DNA of 64,000 nt from MWAR01 sp035388825 (GTDB lineage: Bacteria; Muiribacteriota; Ozemobacteria; Ozemobacterales; Ozemobacteraceae), in NCBI GenBank assembly GCA_035388825.1, contig DAOOQQ010000007.1, forward strand, positions 37,980 to 101,979, in the 5' to 3' direction. Position 1 is the stretch's first letter; each line of letters starts with the position of its first letter. A program made the position numbers and the translations under genes. This document shows positions 22,731-31,913 of this stretch, piece by piece. Under the pieces are notes generated by a model. The model had not been told where the DNA came from. It made no database searches and saw nothing but the letters and a program-made list of their open reading frames with translations.

Positions 22731-24002
22731 ATGGATTCAGCCGTCACGATGATTGTGGAGCCCCTCCGGCATCCCTATGCCGCGGGGCTCATCTTCGCTT
22801 TCACCTTCGTCCTCATTTCGTTCCGGCAGATGCGCTTCCTTCCGATCGGCAGGCCGTCCGGAGCCCTGCTCGGCGCCGTGCTGATGGTGCTGTTCGGCGT
22901 GATGTCCCCCGAGGAGGCCTATGCCCTCGTCAACTGGGACACGATCTGCCTGCTGCTGGGGATGATGATCATCGCCGAGCACCTGCGCGACGCGGGGCTG
23001 TTCGAACGACTCACGCGGCATCTGGGAACCATGGGTTCGCCGTTCCAACTGCTCGTCACCGTCTCGATCACAGCAGCGCTGCTCTCGGCCCTCCTCGTGA
23101 ACGACACGATCTGCGTGGTGATGACCCCGCTCATCCTGGCCGTGTGCGATGCCCGCCGACTCAATCCCTTCCCCTACCTGATGGCCCTCGCCACCAGTTC
23201 GAACATCGGCTCGGCCCTGACACTGACGGGGAATCCGCAGAACATGATCATCGGCAGCATCTCGCGGCTCGACTACGGCCGGTTCATCCTGCTCATGGGC
23301 CTGCCCGTGACGATCGCCATGATGATCAACCTGTACCTGCTGTGGCTCTTCTACCGGAAACGGCTGACCCTGCCGGCTGGCGGTGCGGGGAGAACCTTCG
23401 AGGGCGAGATTCCCCACACCCGCAAACTCCGGATCGGCGCGGCTGCGATCTGTATCACATGCTATGGATTCTTCGCCGGCTTCTCGATGGCATTCTCGGC
23501 CCTCGCGGGCGCTGCCCTGGTCATCACGTTGCACCGCCGGGATCCCCGGCACATCCTCGAGCGGCTCGAATGGTCGCTGCTGATGTTCTTCGCGGCCCTG
23601 TTCGTCGTGATCGGCGGTCTGAAGACGAGCGGTCTCTCGGCGCTGGGAACACGATGGGCACTCGGGCTCCTCACCGGTGATCCCGCCTCCCAGGCCTGGA
23701 TGTTTTCCGGAGTCACGCTCGTCGGCTCGAACCTGTTTTCGAACGTGCCCTTCGTGCTGCTTGCCTCCCAGGCCGTCGCGAAGATGGCCTCGCCCGACCT
23801 GTTCTGGTGTCTGCTCGCGTATGTGAGCACCGTTGCGGGCAATCTGACGCTGTTCGGCTCGGTGGCGAATCTGATCGTCGCCGAATCCGCTCGTGACCGG
23901 TGCGAAATCGGCTTTCTCGATTACGCGAAGTTCGGCATCCCCTCCACGCTCCTGACCCTCGGAAGCGGGATCGCCGTTCTGATCGCCCTCCTTGCTTTCT
24001 GA
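22731..24002 (+). CDS. ArsB/NhaD-superfamily ion transporter
   Basis: 423 residues, almost wholly hydrophobic with about 10-11 membrane segments. Conserved ion-transporter pieces: SPEEAYALVNWDTICLLLGM near residues 59-78, LLVNDTICVVMTPLI, the TSSNIGSALTLTGNPQNMII half, and a matching second half SNLFSNVPFVLLASQ, VAGNLTLFGSVANLIV. Two inverted-topology halves with an N-P or N-L-T motif fit the ArsB/NhaD/SLC13 superfamily. The substrate could be arsenite, Na+/H+ or an organic or inorganic anion. No ars genes are nearby, so an ArsB label would be unsupported. It stands alone after the palindrome, with no clear ribosome site before the ATG. Confidence 0.75.
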   Translation: MDSAVTMIVEPLRHPYAAGLIFAFTFVLISFRQMRFLPIGRPSGALLGAVLMVLFGVMSPEEAYALVNWDTICLLLGMMIIAEHLRDAGLFERLTRHLGTMGSPFQLLVTVSITAALLSALLVNDTICVVMTPLILAVCDARRLNPFPYLMALATSSNIGSALTLTGNPQNMIIGSISRLDYGRFILLMGLPVTIAMMINLYLLWLFYRKRLTLPAGGAGRTFEGEIPHTRKLRIGAAAICITCYGFFAGFSMAFSALAGAALVITLHRRDPRHILERLEWSLLMFFAALFVVIGGLKTSGLSALGTRWALGLLTGDPASQAWMFSGVTLVGSNLFSNVPFVLLASQAVAKMASPDLFWCLLAYVSTVAGNLTLFGSVANLIVAESARDRCEIGFLDYAKFGIPSTLLTLGSGIAVLIALLAF

Positions 24003-24086
24003 AAAATCCCGATGATTGTGCTATTCTGGCAGACGCGGCAGAGAGGGTACGGCCGCAAACCCGTAGCGTCACTTCCCGAGGTACAT

Positions 24087-24782
24087 ATGCTGAAAAACCT
24101 GAAACATCTTTTCCTGGCCGCAGCCATCACCTTCTCGACCGGCATTGCCGTCCCGACGTCGTCGGAAGCCCACTCGGCCGATCATTACAAGGTCGCCCAG
24201 GGCATGCCGTTCGTCCACTTCGACATCGAGGACATTTTCCACCAGCGCTGGGTCAGCTCGTATCTGCGCGGCCGCCCCGTCATCATCCTGACCGGCCACC
24301 GGTACCAGCGGTACGAACTCCTCAAATGGGCCGAGTCGCTCAAACGGGATTTCGGTGTCCCAGGCGCCGCCCATCTGCTCTGGGTCGTCAACGTGACCCA
24401 CGCCCCCTGGTCGACCAGCCGGGGGACGATCATCAACCAGTGGCGCAGCTTCGGAGCCCCGATCCCGGTCCTGATGGACTGGCACGGCGTGATCGGAAAG
24501 GCCACGCGCGTGGATTACAATGTGCCGAACATCATTGCCCTCGACGCCGACGGCCGGCTCGCCATGCACGAGAAGCACACGTTCACCCCGGAAGTGTACA
24601 GCGCCGTCGCCACCCGGCTGCGCGCCCTCGTCACCTCGGCACCCGGCATGGCCAAGCCCGCCACGCCGACCCCGATGGATCCTGCCGTTCAGCCCGCTCC
24701 GGAAACCGCTGCAGGGGCCCCCGCCTATGCGCCGCCTCCGATGCCGGCCCCGACCGGCGGCAAACGTGGCGACTCATACTGA
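24087..24782 (+). CDS. Secreted thioredoxin-fold protein lacking the CXXC pair
   Basis: 231 residues from the ATG at 24087, which begins a signal peptide (MLKNLKHLFLAAAITFSTGI, SSEAHS). A longer ATG at 24012 lacks this. The mature part has an AhpC/TlpA-like layout: GMPFVHFDIEDIF, then RGRPVIILTGHRYQRYELLKW, where a thioredoxin would carry W-C-x-x-C. Later come IPVLMDWHGVIGK and VPNIIALDADGRLAMHEKHT. It contains no cysteine in the active-site loop, so a redox role is unlikely. A proline-rich C-terminus ends the chain. It is 46 bases upstream of the exported SurE gene, possibly one unit. Confidence 0.6.
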   Translation: MLKNLKHLFLAAAITFSTGIAVPTSSEAHSADHYKVAQGMPFVHFDIEDIFHQRWVSSYLRGRPVIILTGHRYQRYELLKWAESLKRDFGVPGAAHLLWVVNVTHAPWSTSRGTIINQWRSFGAPIPVLMDWHGVIGKATRVDYNVPNIIALDADGRLAMHEKHTFTPEVYSAVATRLRALVTSAPGMAKPATPTPMDPAVQPAPETAAGAPAYAPPPMPAPTGGKRGDSY

Positions 24783-24828
24783 TCCGTATAGTAGAAAATA
24801 TATCTCATAGAAGGAAAAGGAGTTTCGG

Positions 24829-25683
24829 ATGACCCGTTCTCGACTGTTCGTCGCTCTGCTTCTGCTCGTTGCGTTCGCCCTGCCGGCCCAGGCGGAAAAA
24901 CCCTTTCGCATCCTCGTCTCCGACGATGACGGCATCATGTCCGAAGGGATCCTCGAACTGGTGAAGGCCCTCGAGGAGGTCGGCAGCGTCACCGTCTGCG
25001 CCCCCGCCGAAAATCAGTCGGCCATGGGCCACGCCCTCACGACCGATGGTCCGATCCAGGTCGAGGAAGTGGAGCGCGAAGGGAAGTTCTTCGGCTACGC
25101 CATCAAGGGCACGCCCGCGACTTCTGTCAAGGCCGGGATCATCGGCGGTCTCGTTCCCGAAACCCCCGATCTCGTCGTTTCGGGCATCAACGAAGGGTTC
25201 AATATCGGCCGTATCGTCTACGTTTCGGGTACCTTCAACGCCGCGCAGGAAGGCGTTCTCTCGGGCATCCCCGGCATCGCCGTCTCGATCGAACGCAGCA
25301 AGGACATGGATTATCGCATGGCCGCAGAGTTCACTCGCGACCTCGTGAACGTCCTGAAGATGAAGGGCTTCCCGAAAGATGCCGTCATCAATGTGAACGT
25401 GCCGGCCTGCAAGCGCGAGGAGCTGAAGGGCGTTGCCGTGACGCACCTGTCCGAGTTCCAGTATCGCGAACAATGGGTCAAGCGCAAGACCCCCTGGGGC
25501 AAGACCTACTTCTGGACCTCGGTCAAACGCCCCCCGTCGATCCCCGTCGAGGGTTCCGACTACTGGGCGATGGAGGAAAACTACATCTCCGTCACCCCGG
25601 TCCCCTTCATCAAGGGCGCCCCCCACGCGGCAAAAGAGCTCACCCGCCTCGAACTCACCTTCGACGGCAAGCTCATGAAGTAA
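24829..25683 (+). CDS. surE: SurE-family 5'-nucleotidase with an N-terminal signal peptide
   Basis: 284 residues. ATG at 24829 follows AAGGAAAAGGAG. Residues 1-22 form a signal peptide (LFVALLLLVAFALPAQA). The SurE core then begins: RILVSDDDGIMSEG (metal Asp pair), PAENQSAMGHALT, the family signature SGINEGFNIGRIVYVSGTF and EGVLSGIPGIAVS. SurE proteins are metal-dependent nucleoside 5'- or 3'-monophosphatases and are normally cytoplasmic. Here the protein is predicted to be exported, so it may act on extracellular nucleotides. The family Asn in the N-terminal motif (SNDDG) is Asp here. A strong terminator follows at 25700-25736. Confidence 0.88.
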   Translation: MTRSRLFVALLLLVAFALPAQAEKPFRILVSDDDGIMSEGILELVKALEEVGSVTVCAPAENQSAMGHALTTDGPIQVEEVEREGKFFGYAIKGTPATSVKAGIIGGLVPETPDLVVSGINEGFNIGRIVYVSGTFNAAQEGVLSGIPGIAVSIERSKDMDYRMAAEFTRDLVNVLKMKGFPKDAVINVNVPACKREELKGVAVTHLSEFQYREQWVKRKTPWGKTYFWTSVKRPPSIPVEGSDYWAMEENYISVTPVPFIKGAPHAAKELTRLELTFDGKLMK

Positions 25684-25699
25684 TCCCCCACGAACGACG

Positions 25700-25737
25700 A
25701 CCGGGCCCGGAACAAGCTTCCGGGCCCGGTTTTTTTG
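25700..25737 (+). terminator. Intrinsic terminator after surE
   Basis: A 13-bp stem (25700-25712 with 25718-25730) has a 5-nt loop and is followed by T6. The remaining bases to 25905 hold an AT-rich patch (25786-25815) but no gene. Confidence 0.9.
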
Positions 25738-25905
25738 TGCCAGCGATCACTCCGCGCGGACTGGCTGCATTTCGGATATACGGGCAATAATATATATAAA
25801 ATACAATAGAATTATGTCGATGCCCCGAGCGCAGGAGCCGCCACCGGTATTCCCCACGTGGGCGTTCCACAGGGGGAAGCCCCGGTGACGGGAAACGGAT
25901 CGGAA

Positions 25906-28830
25906 TCAGGCAGGCGTTCCCTCTTCGGTTTTGAACAGGGCCATGGTCCCGGCTTTCCCTTTGAGCGTGAACTCCCGCACCAGCCGGCCGTGAAAGCCGT
26001 CCGGCAGATGTTCGGCCACTTCGCGACTGAACAGCAGGGATGGCCCGGGTTCACCTGCGGCCTGTGCCTGGATGCGGGCGGCCGTGTTGACGGTGTCGCC
26101 GATGACGGTGAAGTCGATCATGCCGTGGCGCGAACCGACCTTGCCGGAAATGGCGGGACCGAAATGAATTCCAAGGTCGGTGCGGACCGTGAAGGAGCCT
26201 GCCGCGTGTCGGGAACGGTTGAACTCCTCCTCCGCCTGCATGATGGCACGGGCGGCCCGGAAAGCCCTCCTCGCCGGGTGCTCGGCTTCCGGCTGATCGA
26301 AGAAGACGGCCATGACCGCATCGCCGATCAGCTTGTCGATACTGCCTCGTTCCTGTGTGATGCATTCACTGATGAAGGTGAAATACCCGTTCAGCATCTC
26401 GATGAGCGCAGGCGGCGTCTGGGTTTGCACCAATCCGTCAACGTGGTGGATATGCGTGAAGAGGACGGCAACGTCGCGCCGCTCGCCGCCCAGGGCAAGG
26501 CTGCGGCCGTCTTCCTTCTTGACCTCTTCGAGAACCTGGTCGGAAACGAACCGGGACATCCTCTCCCGTTCCTGCAGGCCTCCCGCCATTTCGTTGAGGG
26601 CTGCCGCGAGCTCGCCGAGCTCATCATCGGCAGGAATTTCGGCACGGACATCGAAGCGCTTGAGGGCGATTCCCCTGACCATGACGGTCAGTCCCTGGAT
26701 GCGGCCGACGATCCACCGGGAGACCACGATCGCCATCGGAACCATCAGCAGAAGGCTCAGGACGATCGATGTGGCGAGAACCCGCAGCGTGAAGACTTCT
26801 TCCACCTCGAGCGGAAAAGGGGGCTTCAGGCCGAGAATCAAAGCGGCCTGATCGGCCCACCCGGCCCCGTCATCCGGCCGGCATTCCATCAGGCCGATCA
26901 TCAGATATCCGCTGACCTGGACGGGATAGGACACCACGGCGAGAAACCGCCTGCCGTCGGGAAAGGTGATCTCACCCGTTTCGCCCGCCCGGAACCGGAT
27001 GGCCCGCTCGACCAGGCGCCGCAGGGATGCCGAGTGTCTCCAGGCCCGCGGATAGAAGGAGCCGTCGGTTGCCGCGAATCCCGTCAGGACAGGGTCTGCC
27101 GGCTGCGTGGAGCTCGAGATCTGGGCCATGGTCGCTTCGACGAAGCCGCGAGAAAAAGCGACGTCATCGAACGCCCAACTGACCAGGCCGACCGCCCGGG
27201 GCGGGGTGTTCCGCCGGTCATACAGGGGCGATGGTTGCTGCATCAGGCTCCGGTTGCGGGTCTGCATGCGGTTGAATGTGCGTTCCTCCTTGAAGAAGGT
27301 TCGCAGGAGGGCTTCCACCTGTTGATCGGTCATCAGGAGCCCCGTTGACAGCAACGCAGGGTCGGGAACACGCCCTTCCGCCTCGATCAGGATGGCCAGT
27401 TGGCGCAACATCAGGCCCACATACTGGCCTTTGCTTTCGAAAGCCTCGCAGTCACGAAGCAGGGACATCCGTTTCCCCTGCTCGTCGACCACCACGACTT
27501 CGAACTTTTCCAGATCACGACACAGGTCGGACAGCCGCTGCTCAGAAAGGGGATGATTCGCGACCATCTGGCCCTCGATCTTCCGCAACTGGGCAGATCG
27601 GTGTGCCTGATACTCCAGATGGCGGCGGTCGATATCATGATGCCGGGCCTGGATCCGCTGTTCCCACCTGCTGCGGGCCGTTCGGGCGTTTTCCCTCGCC
27701 AGATCCATCCCCTGAAGGAAAACGGCACCCAGCGGCAGGATCGTGATCAGAGCGAACAGGCAGATGACCTGGCTGTGGAGACCGAGATCGGTGGGGATTC
27801 CAAGCCAGAGGGTGCGCCAGGCAAATGCTGAAGCGGCGAGGCATCCGAGCAGCCCGGCGAACAACAGGAACGGTCGGGCGTGGTCGAGTGGGCCATCCCG
27901 CCGGTCGGGGGCAAGCCCTGCCACGAGCCAGCGCCCGTCCCCTTGGGGAATGTAGCGCGCGACCCAGGACCCAAGCCGGTCCTCGGCCTCGGTCCGTCCC
28001 TGGAAAAAACGGCGGAGGGTCGAAGGCAGGACTCCACCTGCCCCTCTCCGGACCTCTATTACAGGGCGGTTACCGGACTGGCGGACGATCATCCCGACAT
28101 CAGCCCACGGGAGAATCTGTCCGAGAAGCCTGTGTTCCAGGTTTCGAAGGGGAACGCGAACGGGATCCAGGATCACCCAGAGGCCGCCGAGATCACCTTC
28201 ATCGGTGCCTTCCAGCCTTCCCTGAATCCTGGCGGAAGGGATCACCCAGGACAGCCGCATCTGGCCTCGGTCCTGGAACGCCCGAGGGGAACCGTCACCC
28301 GTGATGAAATCGGTGAGCTGTGTCAGGCTTCCGTACAGCTTCCGGCAGAATCCCGAGGCTGCCTGGAACCTCGTTTCCCGGGTGTTCCCGCCTCCCCGCC
28401 GCTGCAACGTGACGACGGCGTTCCAGAGGGTTTCCCTTGTGCGGCGGGGATCGCTGCCTGTCTGGAAGACCATTCGCCCCTGGTCATTGAAGGCGAACAC
28501 CGTCGCCCCGGGAAATCGTTTGGCAAAGCGTTGGCCGATGCGGCTTGCCAGGCCGCTGTTGAACGGGGAACGGCGAACGGCATGGTTCGCCCAGGAAAGG
28601 AGGGGTGCCCCCCGCAAGGCCACCAGGTTCGGATGCCGGAGGTCCTCGGCCAGGGACAGGACGGCCTGGTCGAGTCGTTCGAGGGCCTCTCTTCCCCGTT
28701 CCACGCGGCCGTCGGCGGCCCGACGCTCGAGGAGTGTCACGGAAACCCCGCATCCCAGGACGATCAGGAAGAGGATGAGACAAAACAGGAATTTCCGCGG
28801 GGTGGGTGGGACCGGAAGTTCAGATCTCAT
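25906..28830 (-). CDS. Membrane class III nucleotidyl cyclase, C2-like subunit (pair 2)
   Basis: 974 residues: membrane helix (about 11-30), extracytoplasmic sensor, two central helices (about 325-370), second sensor, helix (about 660-685), HAMP and cyclase domain (about 785-974). The first metal Asp is replaced by His793 (VLFTHIHHVDG). Lys833 (GSIDK), Asp837 (LIGDAVMAVF), Thr908, Asn915 and Arg919 (TVIGDTVNTAAR) and the C-terminal LKGK (Lys957/959) are intact. This is the C2 half of a split active site, as in pair 1. The gene starts 11 bases before the stop of its upstream partner, so co-translation and assembly are likely. It ends the operon; no terminator hairpin is evident before the convergent surE terminator. 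Confidence 0.88.
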   Translation of the reverse strand: MRSELPVPPTPRKFLFCLILFLIVLGCGVSVTLLERRAADGRVERGREALERLDQAVLSLAEDLRHPNLVALRGAPLLSWANHAVRRSPFNSGLASRIGQRFAKRFPGATVFAFNDQGRMVFQTGSDPRRTRETLWNAVVTLQRRGGGNTRETRFQAASGFCRKLYGSLTQLTDFITGDGSPRAFQDRGQMRLSWVIPSARIQGRLEGTDEGDLGGLWVILDPVRVPLRNLEHRLLGQILPWADVGMIVRQSGNRPVIEVRRGAGGVLPSTLRRFFQGRTEAEDRLGSWVARYIPQGDGRWLVAGLAPDRRDGPLDHARPFLLFAGLLGCLAASAFAWRTLWLGIPTDLGLHSQVICLFALITILPLGAVFLQGMDLARENARTARSRWEQRIQARHHDIDRRHLEYQAHRSAQLRKIEGQMVANHPLSEQRLSDLCRDLEKFEVVVVDEQGKRMSLLRDCEAFESKGQYVGLMLRQLAILIEAEGRVPDPALLSTGLLMTDQQVEALLRTFFKEERTFNRMQTRNRSLMQQPSPLYDRRNTPPRAVGLVSWAFDDVAFSRGFVEATMAQISSSTQPADPVLTGFAATDGSFYPRAWRHSASLRRLVERAIRFRAGETGEITFPDGRRFLAVVSYPVQVSGYLMIGLMECRPDDGAGWADQAALILGLKPPFPLEVEEVFTLRVLATSIVLSLLLMVPMAIVVSRWIVGRIQGLTVMVRGIALKRFDVRAEIPADDELGELAAALNEMAGGLQERERMSRFVSDQVLEEVKKEDGRSLALGGERRDVAVLFTHIHHVDGLVQTQTPPALIEMLNGYFTFISECITQERGSIDKLIGDAVMAVFFDQPEAEHPARRAFRAARAIMQAEEEFNRSRHAAGSFTVRTDLGIHFGPAISGKVGSRHGMIDFTVIGDTVNTAARIQAQAAGEPGPSLLFSREVAEHLPDGFHGRLVREFTLKGKAGTMALFKTEEGTPA

Positions 28831-31678
28831 CGGTGATTCCCGGCAGGATCTCGAATCCCTCCCCGAGCGTGGCGGGAAGAGGGGCCATGGCGAATGTTCC
28901 GGCGACGACCAGCCCGGCTTCCTTCGAGAGGATCACCTTCGAGACGGATGTGTGCTTGCTCAGGCTCTCCAGAGCCTGGGCGCGGGCGATGGCCGGGCCG
29001 ATGACGGTGAAGTCGAGACGGCCGCCGGCGGCACCGACGTTTCCTTCGACCACCTGGTCGAAATGGATGCCGATGCCGTTCTCGATCTCGAACCGGCCGG
29101 TCTTCCGGCGGTCGGCGTTGAAGCGGCGGACGGCGGCCCGCATCTCGAGTCCGGCCTGCACGGCCCGGAGAGCGGGGTGAGCGAGCTCCTCCCCCTCGTG
29201 AAAGACCGCCACGATGGCATCCCCCACGAGCTTCTGAATCTCGCCACCATGGCTCTGCAGCAGGAAATCCATCTCGGTAAAATAGGCGTTGAGCATTTCC
29301 ACGACGTGATCCGGAGGATGGCGTTCCGAAATGGTGGTGAAGTCGCGGATGTCCGAGCATAGGATGGCGGCACGTATAATACGACCGTGAATACCGGAAC
29401 CCCGTCCCGCCTGTTCCTCCCGGATATCTGACAAGGCGGTTCGGGAGACGAAACGCCGCATACGCTCGCGTTCCTGCAAACCCTGGAGCATCTCGTTGAA
29501 TGCGCCGGCCAGCATACCGAGTTCGTCACGGCTGGCCACCGGGAGACGATGATCGAGCCGCCCGCCGGCGACCTCCCCCGCGCCGGCCTTCAACTGCCGA
29601 AGGGGGGCCACCAGCTTGTTCCGAAGAGTCACGGAAACGGCCAGGATTAAAACCAGCCCGGCCAGAAAGAGGAGAATCACGATGCGCCCCTGGTGATCGC
29701 GGGTCTCGAGGATCCGGCCGTAGGGCATGACCCCAACCGGGAACTGACCGGCCAGAGCGTGTGTGAAAGCCGTAACCCCGAGAAATTCGATGCCGTCGCG
29801 ATTCCGGTAGCGGATCGTCTCGGAAGTCTGGGTCTCCCGGGTTCGCTCGACGGCCTCACGAAGGAGATCCGAGTCGAAGGTGGGTTCCCAGTACCCGCCA
29901 TATTCGGGATGGACGGGAATGACGCGGAACGGCCCGGCCCGAAGCGGGGGATGGGCGCAGAGGTCGCGGAAAAAGGCGGAGGATTCCCGGGCTGCGTCGA
30001 AGACGAACAGGGCGAATGTTCGAAGGGGTGCCGACGAGGGATCGGTGCGGTTCGGGCGATCCTTCCCGATGTGGCAGAGGGATATATATCGGGTCTGATT
30101 GAATTCGGTGGGGGTCACTTCGTCGAGGGTTTTCACCATTTCAAGGATGGGGGAGGATTCCCCGAGGATGTCCTGGACCGTCAGCTCCAGCCCTGCTTTG
30201 TTCGCTGAATCAGCCGTCTTCAATTGCCCCCGCTCGCGCAGGATCTGCAGAAACAGGTCCAGAATGACTTTCTTCAACTGGCCGGCTCTGGCTCCCAGAG
30301 CTTGGTCTGGGTTGGCGATCATGGATGAATACAGGCGGGGGGAGAATCCGGGGGCTGCGGCATCGGCCAGGAAGATGGTATGGGCGGGTTGGAGGGGGGC
30401 CGGAATACGGTCGGCCTTCAATTCACCGGTGTTCTTCAGAGCTGCCTCCCGGCTGAAATCCAGGCAGGCGCTCTGAATGCTTTCGAGCTGATTGCGGAAA
30501 TCCCGGTCGGTCCTGGTCAGTTGTTTCTGCATGAGATTCGTCCAGTGCGCCCTCTCCATCTCTTCCAGCGCGATGAACCGCGAGCTGCCCAGATAGGCAA
30601 GGGCCAGAAGAGGGACCGAGCCAGCGAACCCGAAGGCAAAGGCAATCTGCCAGCCGAGGCCCACGGAAAGCCGGATGCGACCCACCAGGATTCCGGCCAC
30701 GAAATGGCATCCCCAGAACCATCCGCCCGCTATGACGGCTGCAATGAACAATCGGATGGCTCCCGGGATCTGGAGAAACCATGGGGCGGGCACCGCCAAC
30801 ACCAGATACCCGTCGTTTGCCGGGGCCAGAGGCTTCTTCAGGATCACTCCCTCGGGATGCCAGCCGGCCTCGCCGGTTGTCGGCAGATCGTTCAGCCGGG
30901 AGGCGGGGAACCAACGGTCGCCCCGGGCCTCGATGATCTCCCCCGAGCCAGCCGACACGACGGCACCGAAGGCCACCTCGTCAGGCAGGGCGCGCAGTCC
31001 GTTCCGGTATCTCATCGTGGAGGGGAGATCCCGATCGGTGACTTCGATGTGCAGTACGGCCTGGTAAGGGGTGGCCTGGTTCTTCGGCAGGAAATATGCT
31101 CCCAGGTGTTTTCGGGGCTGGCCGGGCTGCTGGAAGGAATATCCGAACCGTCGAATCCCACGAAAAAATGAGGGATTTGGCTGGCCGTAGGTGTCCTGGC
31201 AGAACCGACGAATCCGCCTGGCCTGTTCGAGAGAAGGGGGGGATGCGCCCGGTTCGAACTGCATCCGTTGGGCTGTGAGGTTCAGTTCCGCGAACAGTTC
31301 CCGGTTGGGGAAGTTCCCGGCGGGGTAGACCAGGGCGCCATCAGCATCATAGGCAAGAACACGGGAAGGGATTCCCATCGCCCGCTTTGCCCGCTCGGCC
31401 AGGATGGGGAGGGGCTCGCTGGCCAGCCGCTCATCAACGGCGTTGGGAAACTCCCGGGTAAAGATATTCCACAGGACATTTTCCGGCTTCAGATTCTCCC
31501 CGACATTCCGAGCGACGCGGTTGAACAGGTCTCCCTGCTGCTGCAGCACGATCTCCCGGTAGTGGGTGAGGAATCTCTCGACCAGGAACAGTCCCAGAAG
31601 CATCGGAATCAGGAGAAGAACCGACAATCCCAGGGCTGCCGCCTCGAGACCCTGGTTCCCGTCCTGGGCTCCTCCCAT
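28820..31678 (-). CDS. Membrane class III nucleotidyl cyclase, C1-like subunit (pair 2)
   Basis: Coordinates use the ATG at 31676-31678, which has AAGGG nine bases upstream; an ATG at 31687 would add three residues but sits directly on that site. Residue numbers here are from 31687 (955 aa). The layout matches the other three cyclases: N-terminal helix, two extracytoplasmic regions, helices near 260-340 and 670, HAMP, cyclase domain (about 770-955). Asp779 (LCSDIRDFTTIS), Lys819 and Asp823 (KLVGDAIVAVF) and Thr894 are present. Asn is Ala901 and Arg is Ala905 (FTVIGPAIARAQALES). The C-terminal KGK motif is missing. It supplies the two metal Asp residues and needs a partner for the rest. First gene of pair 2. 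Confidence 0.88.
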   Translation of the reverse strand: MGGAQDGNQGLEAAALGLSVLLLIPMLLGLFLVERFLTHYREIVLQQQGDLFNRVARNVGENLKPENVLWNIFTREFPNAVDERLASEPLPILAERAKRAMGIPSRVLAYDADGALVYPAGNFPNRELFAELNLTAQRMQFEPGASPPSLEQARRIRRFCQDTYGQPNPSFFRGIRRFGYSFQQPGQPRKHLGAYFLPKNQATPYQAVLHIEVTDRDLPSTMRYRNGLRALPDEVAFGAVVSAGSGEIIEARGDRWFPASRLNDLPTTGEAGWHPEGVILKKPLAPANDGYLVLAVPAPWFLQIPGAIRLFIAAVIAGGWFWGCHFVAGILVGRIRLSVGLGWQIAFAFGFAGSVPLLALAYLGSSRFIALEEMERAHWTNLMQKQLTRTDRDFRNQLESIQSACLDFSREAALKNTGELKADRIPAPLQPAHTIFLADAAAPGFSPRLYSSMIANPDQALGARAGQLKKVILDLFLQILRERGQLKTADSANKAGLELTVQDILGESSPILEMVKTLDEVTPTEFNQTRYISLCHIGKDRPNRTDPSSAPLRTFALFVFDAARESSAFFRDLCAHPPLRAGPFRVIPVHPEYGGYWEPTFDSDLLREAVERTRETQTSETIRYRNRDGIEFLGVTAFTHALAGQFPVGVMPYGRILETRDHQGRIVILLFLAGLVLILAVSVTLRNKLVAPLRQLKAGAGEVAGGRLDHRLPVASRDELGMLAGAFNEMLQGLQERERMRRFVSRTALSDIREEQAGRGSGIHGRIIRAAILCSDIRDFTTISERHPPDHVVEMLNAYFTEMDFLLQSHGGEIQKLVGDAIVAVFHEGEELAHPALRAVQAGLEMRAAVRRFNADRRKTGRFEIENGIGIHFDQVVEGNVGAAGGRLDFTVIGPAIARAQALESLSKHTSVSKVILSKEAGLVVAGTFAMAPLPATLGEGFEILPGITDEI

Positions 31679-31830
31679 GCCGACCATCCCTTACATTCCC
31701 CCGGGGGCCGGCAGGAGCGGGCAGCCGTCTCCGGCGGTGTCGATCGGGGCTGCGTCGCGCCTGGGCGGAAGAAGTGTTCGATATCTCCCCGGTGTTCCGT
31801 GATGCAAATAATATCTTATAGGATATATAA

Positions 31831-31857
31831 CCACGAGCATCCGGGGGATGCTCGTGG
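31831..31857 (-). terminator. Hairpin after speA
   Basis: A perfect 12-bp stem (31831-31842 with 31846-31857) has a GGG loop. On the minus strand it lies about 57 bases after the speA stop and runs into TTATATATCC, a weak U-rich tail. The remaining gap 31688-31913 is AT-rich around 31806-31830 and should hold the promoter of cyclase pair 2; no gene is seen. Confidence 0.65.
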
Positions 31858-31913
31858 ATACGGACTGCGGAACGGCCGGATCGTGACGCCTTGTCATTCC
31901 CTTGGGGAACGGC

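Noticed and set aside
22731..24002. Arsenite efflux pump ArsB
   Set aside because: The fold fits the wider ArsB/NhaD superfamily, but no arsenic genes are near and specificity cannot be read from sequence.
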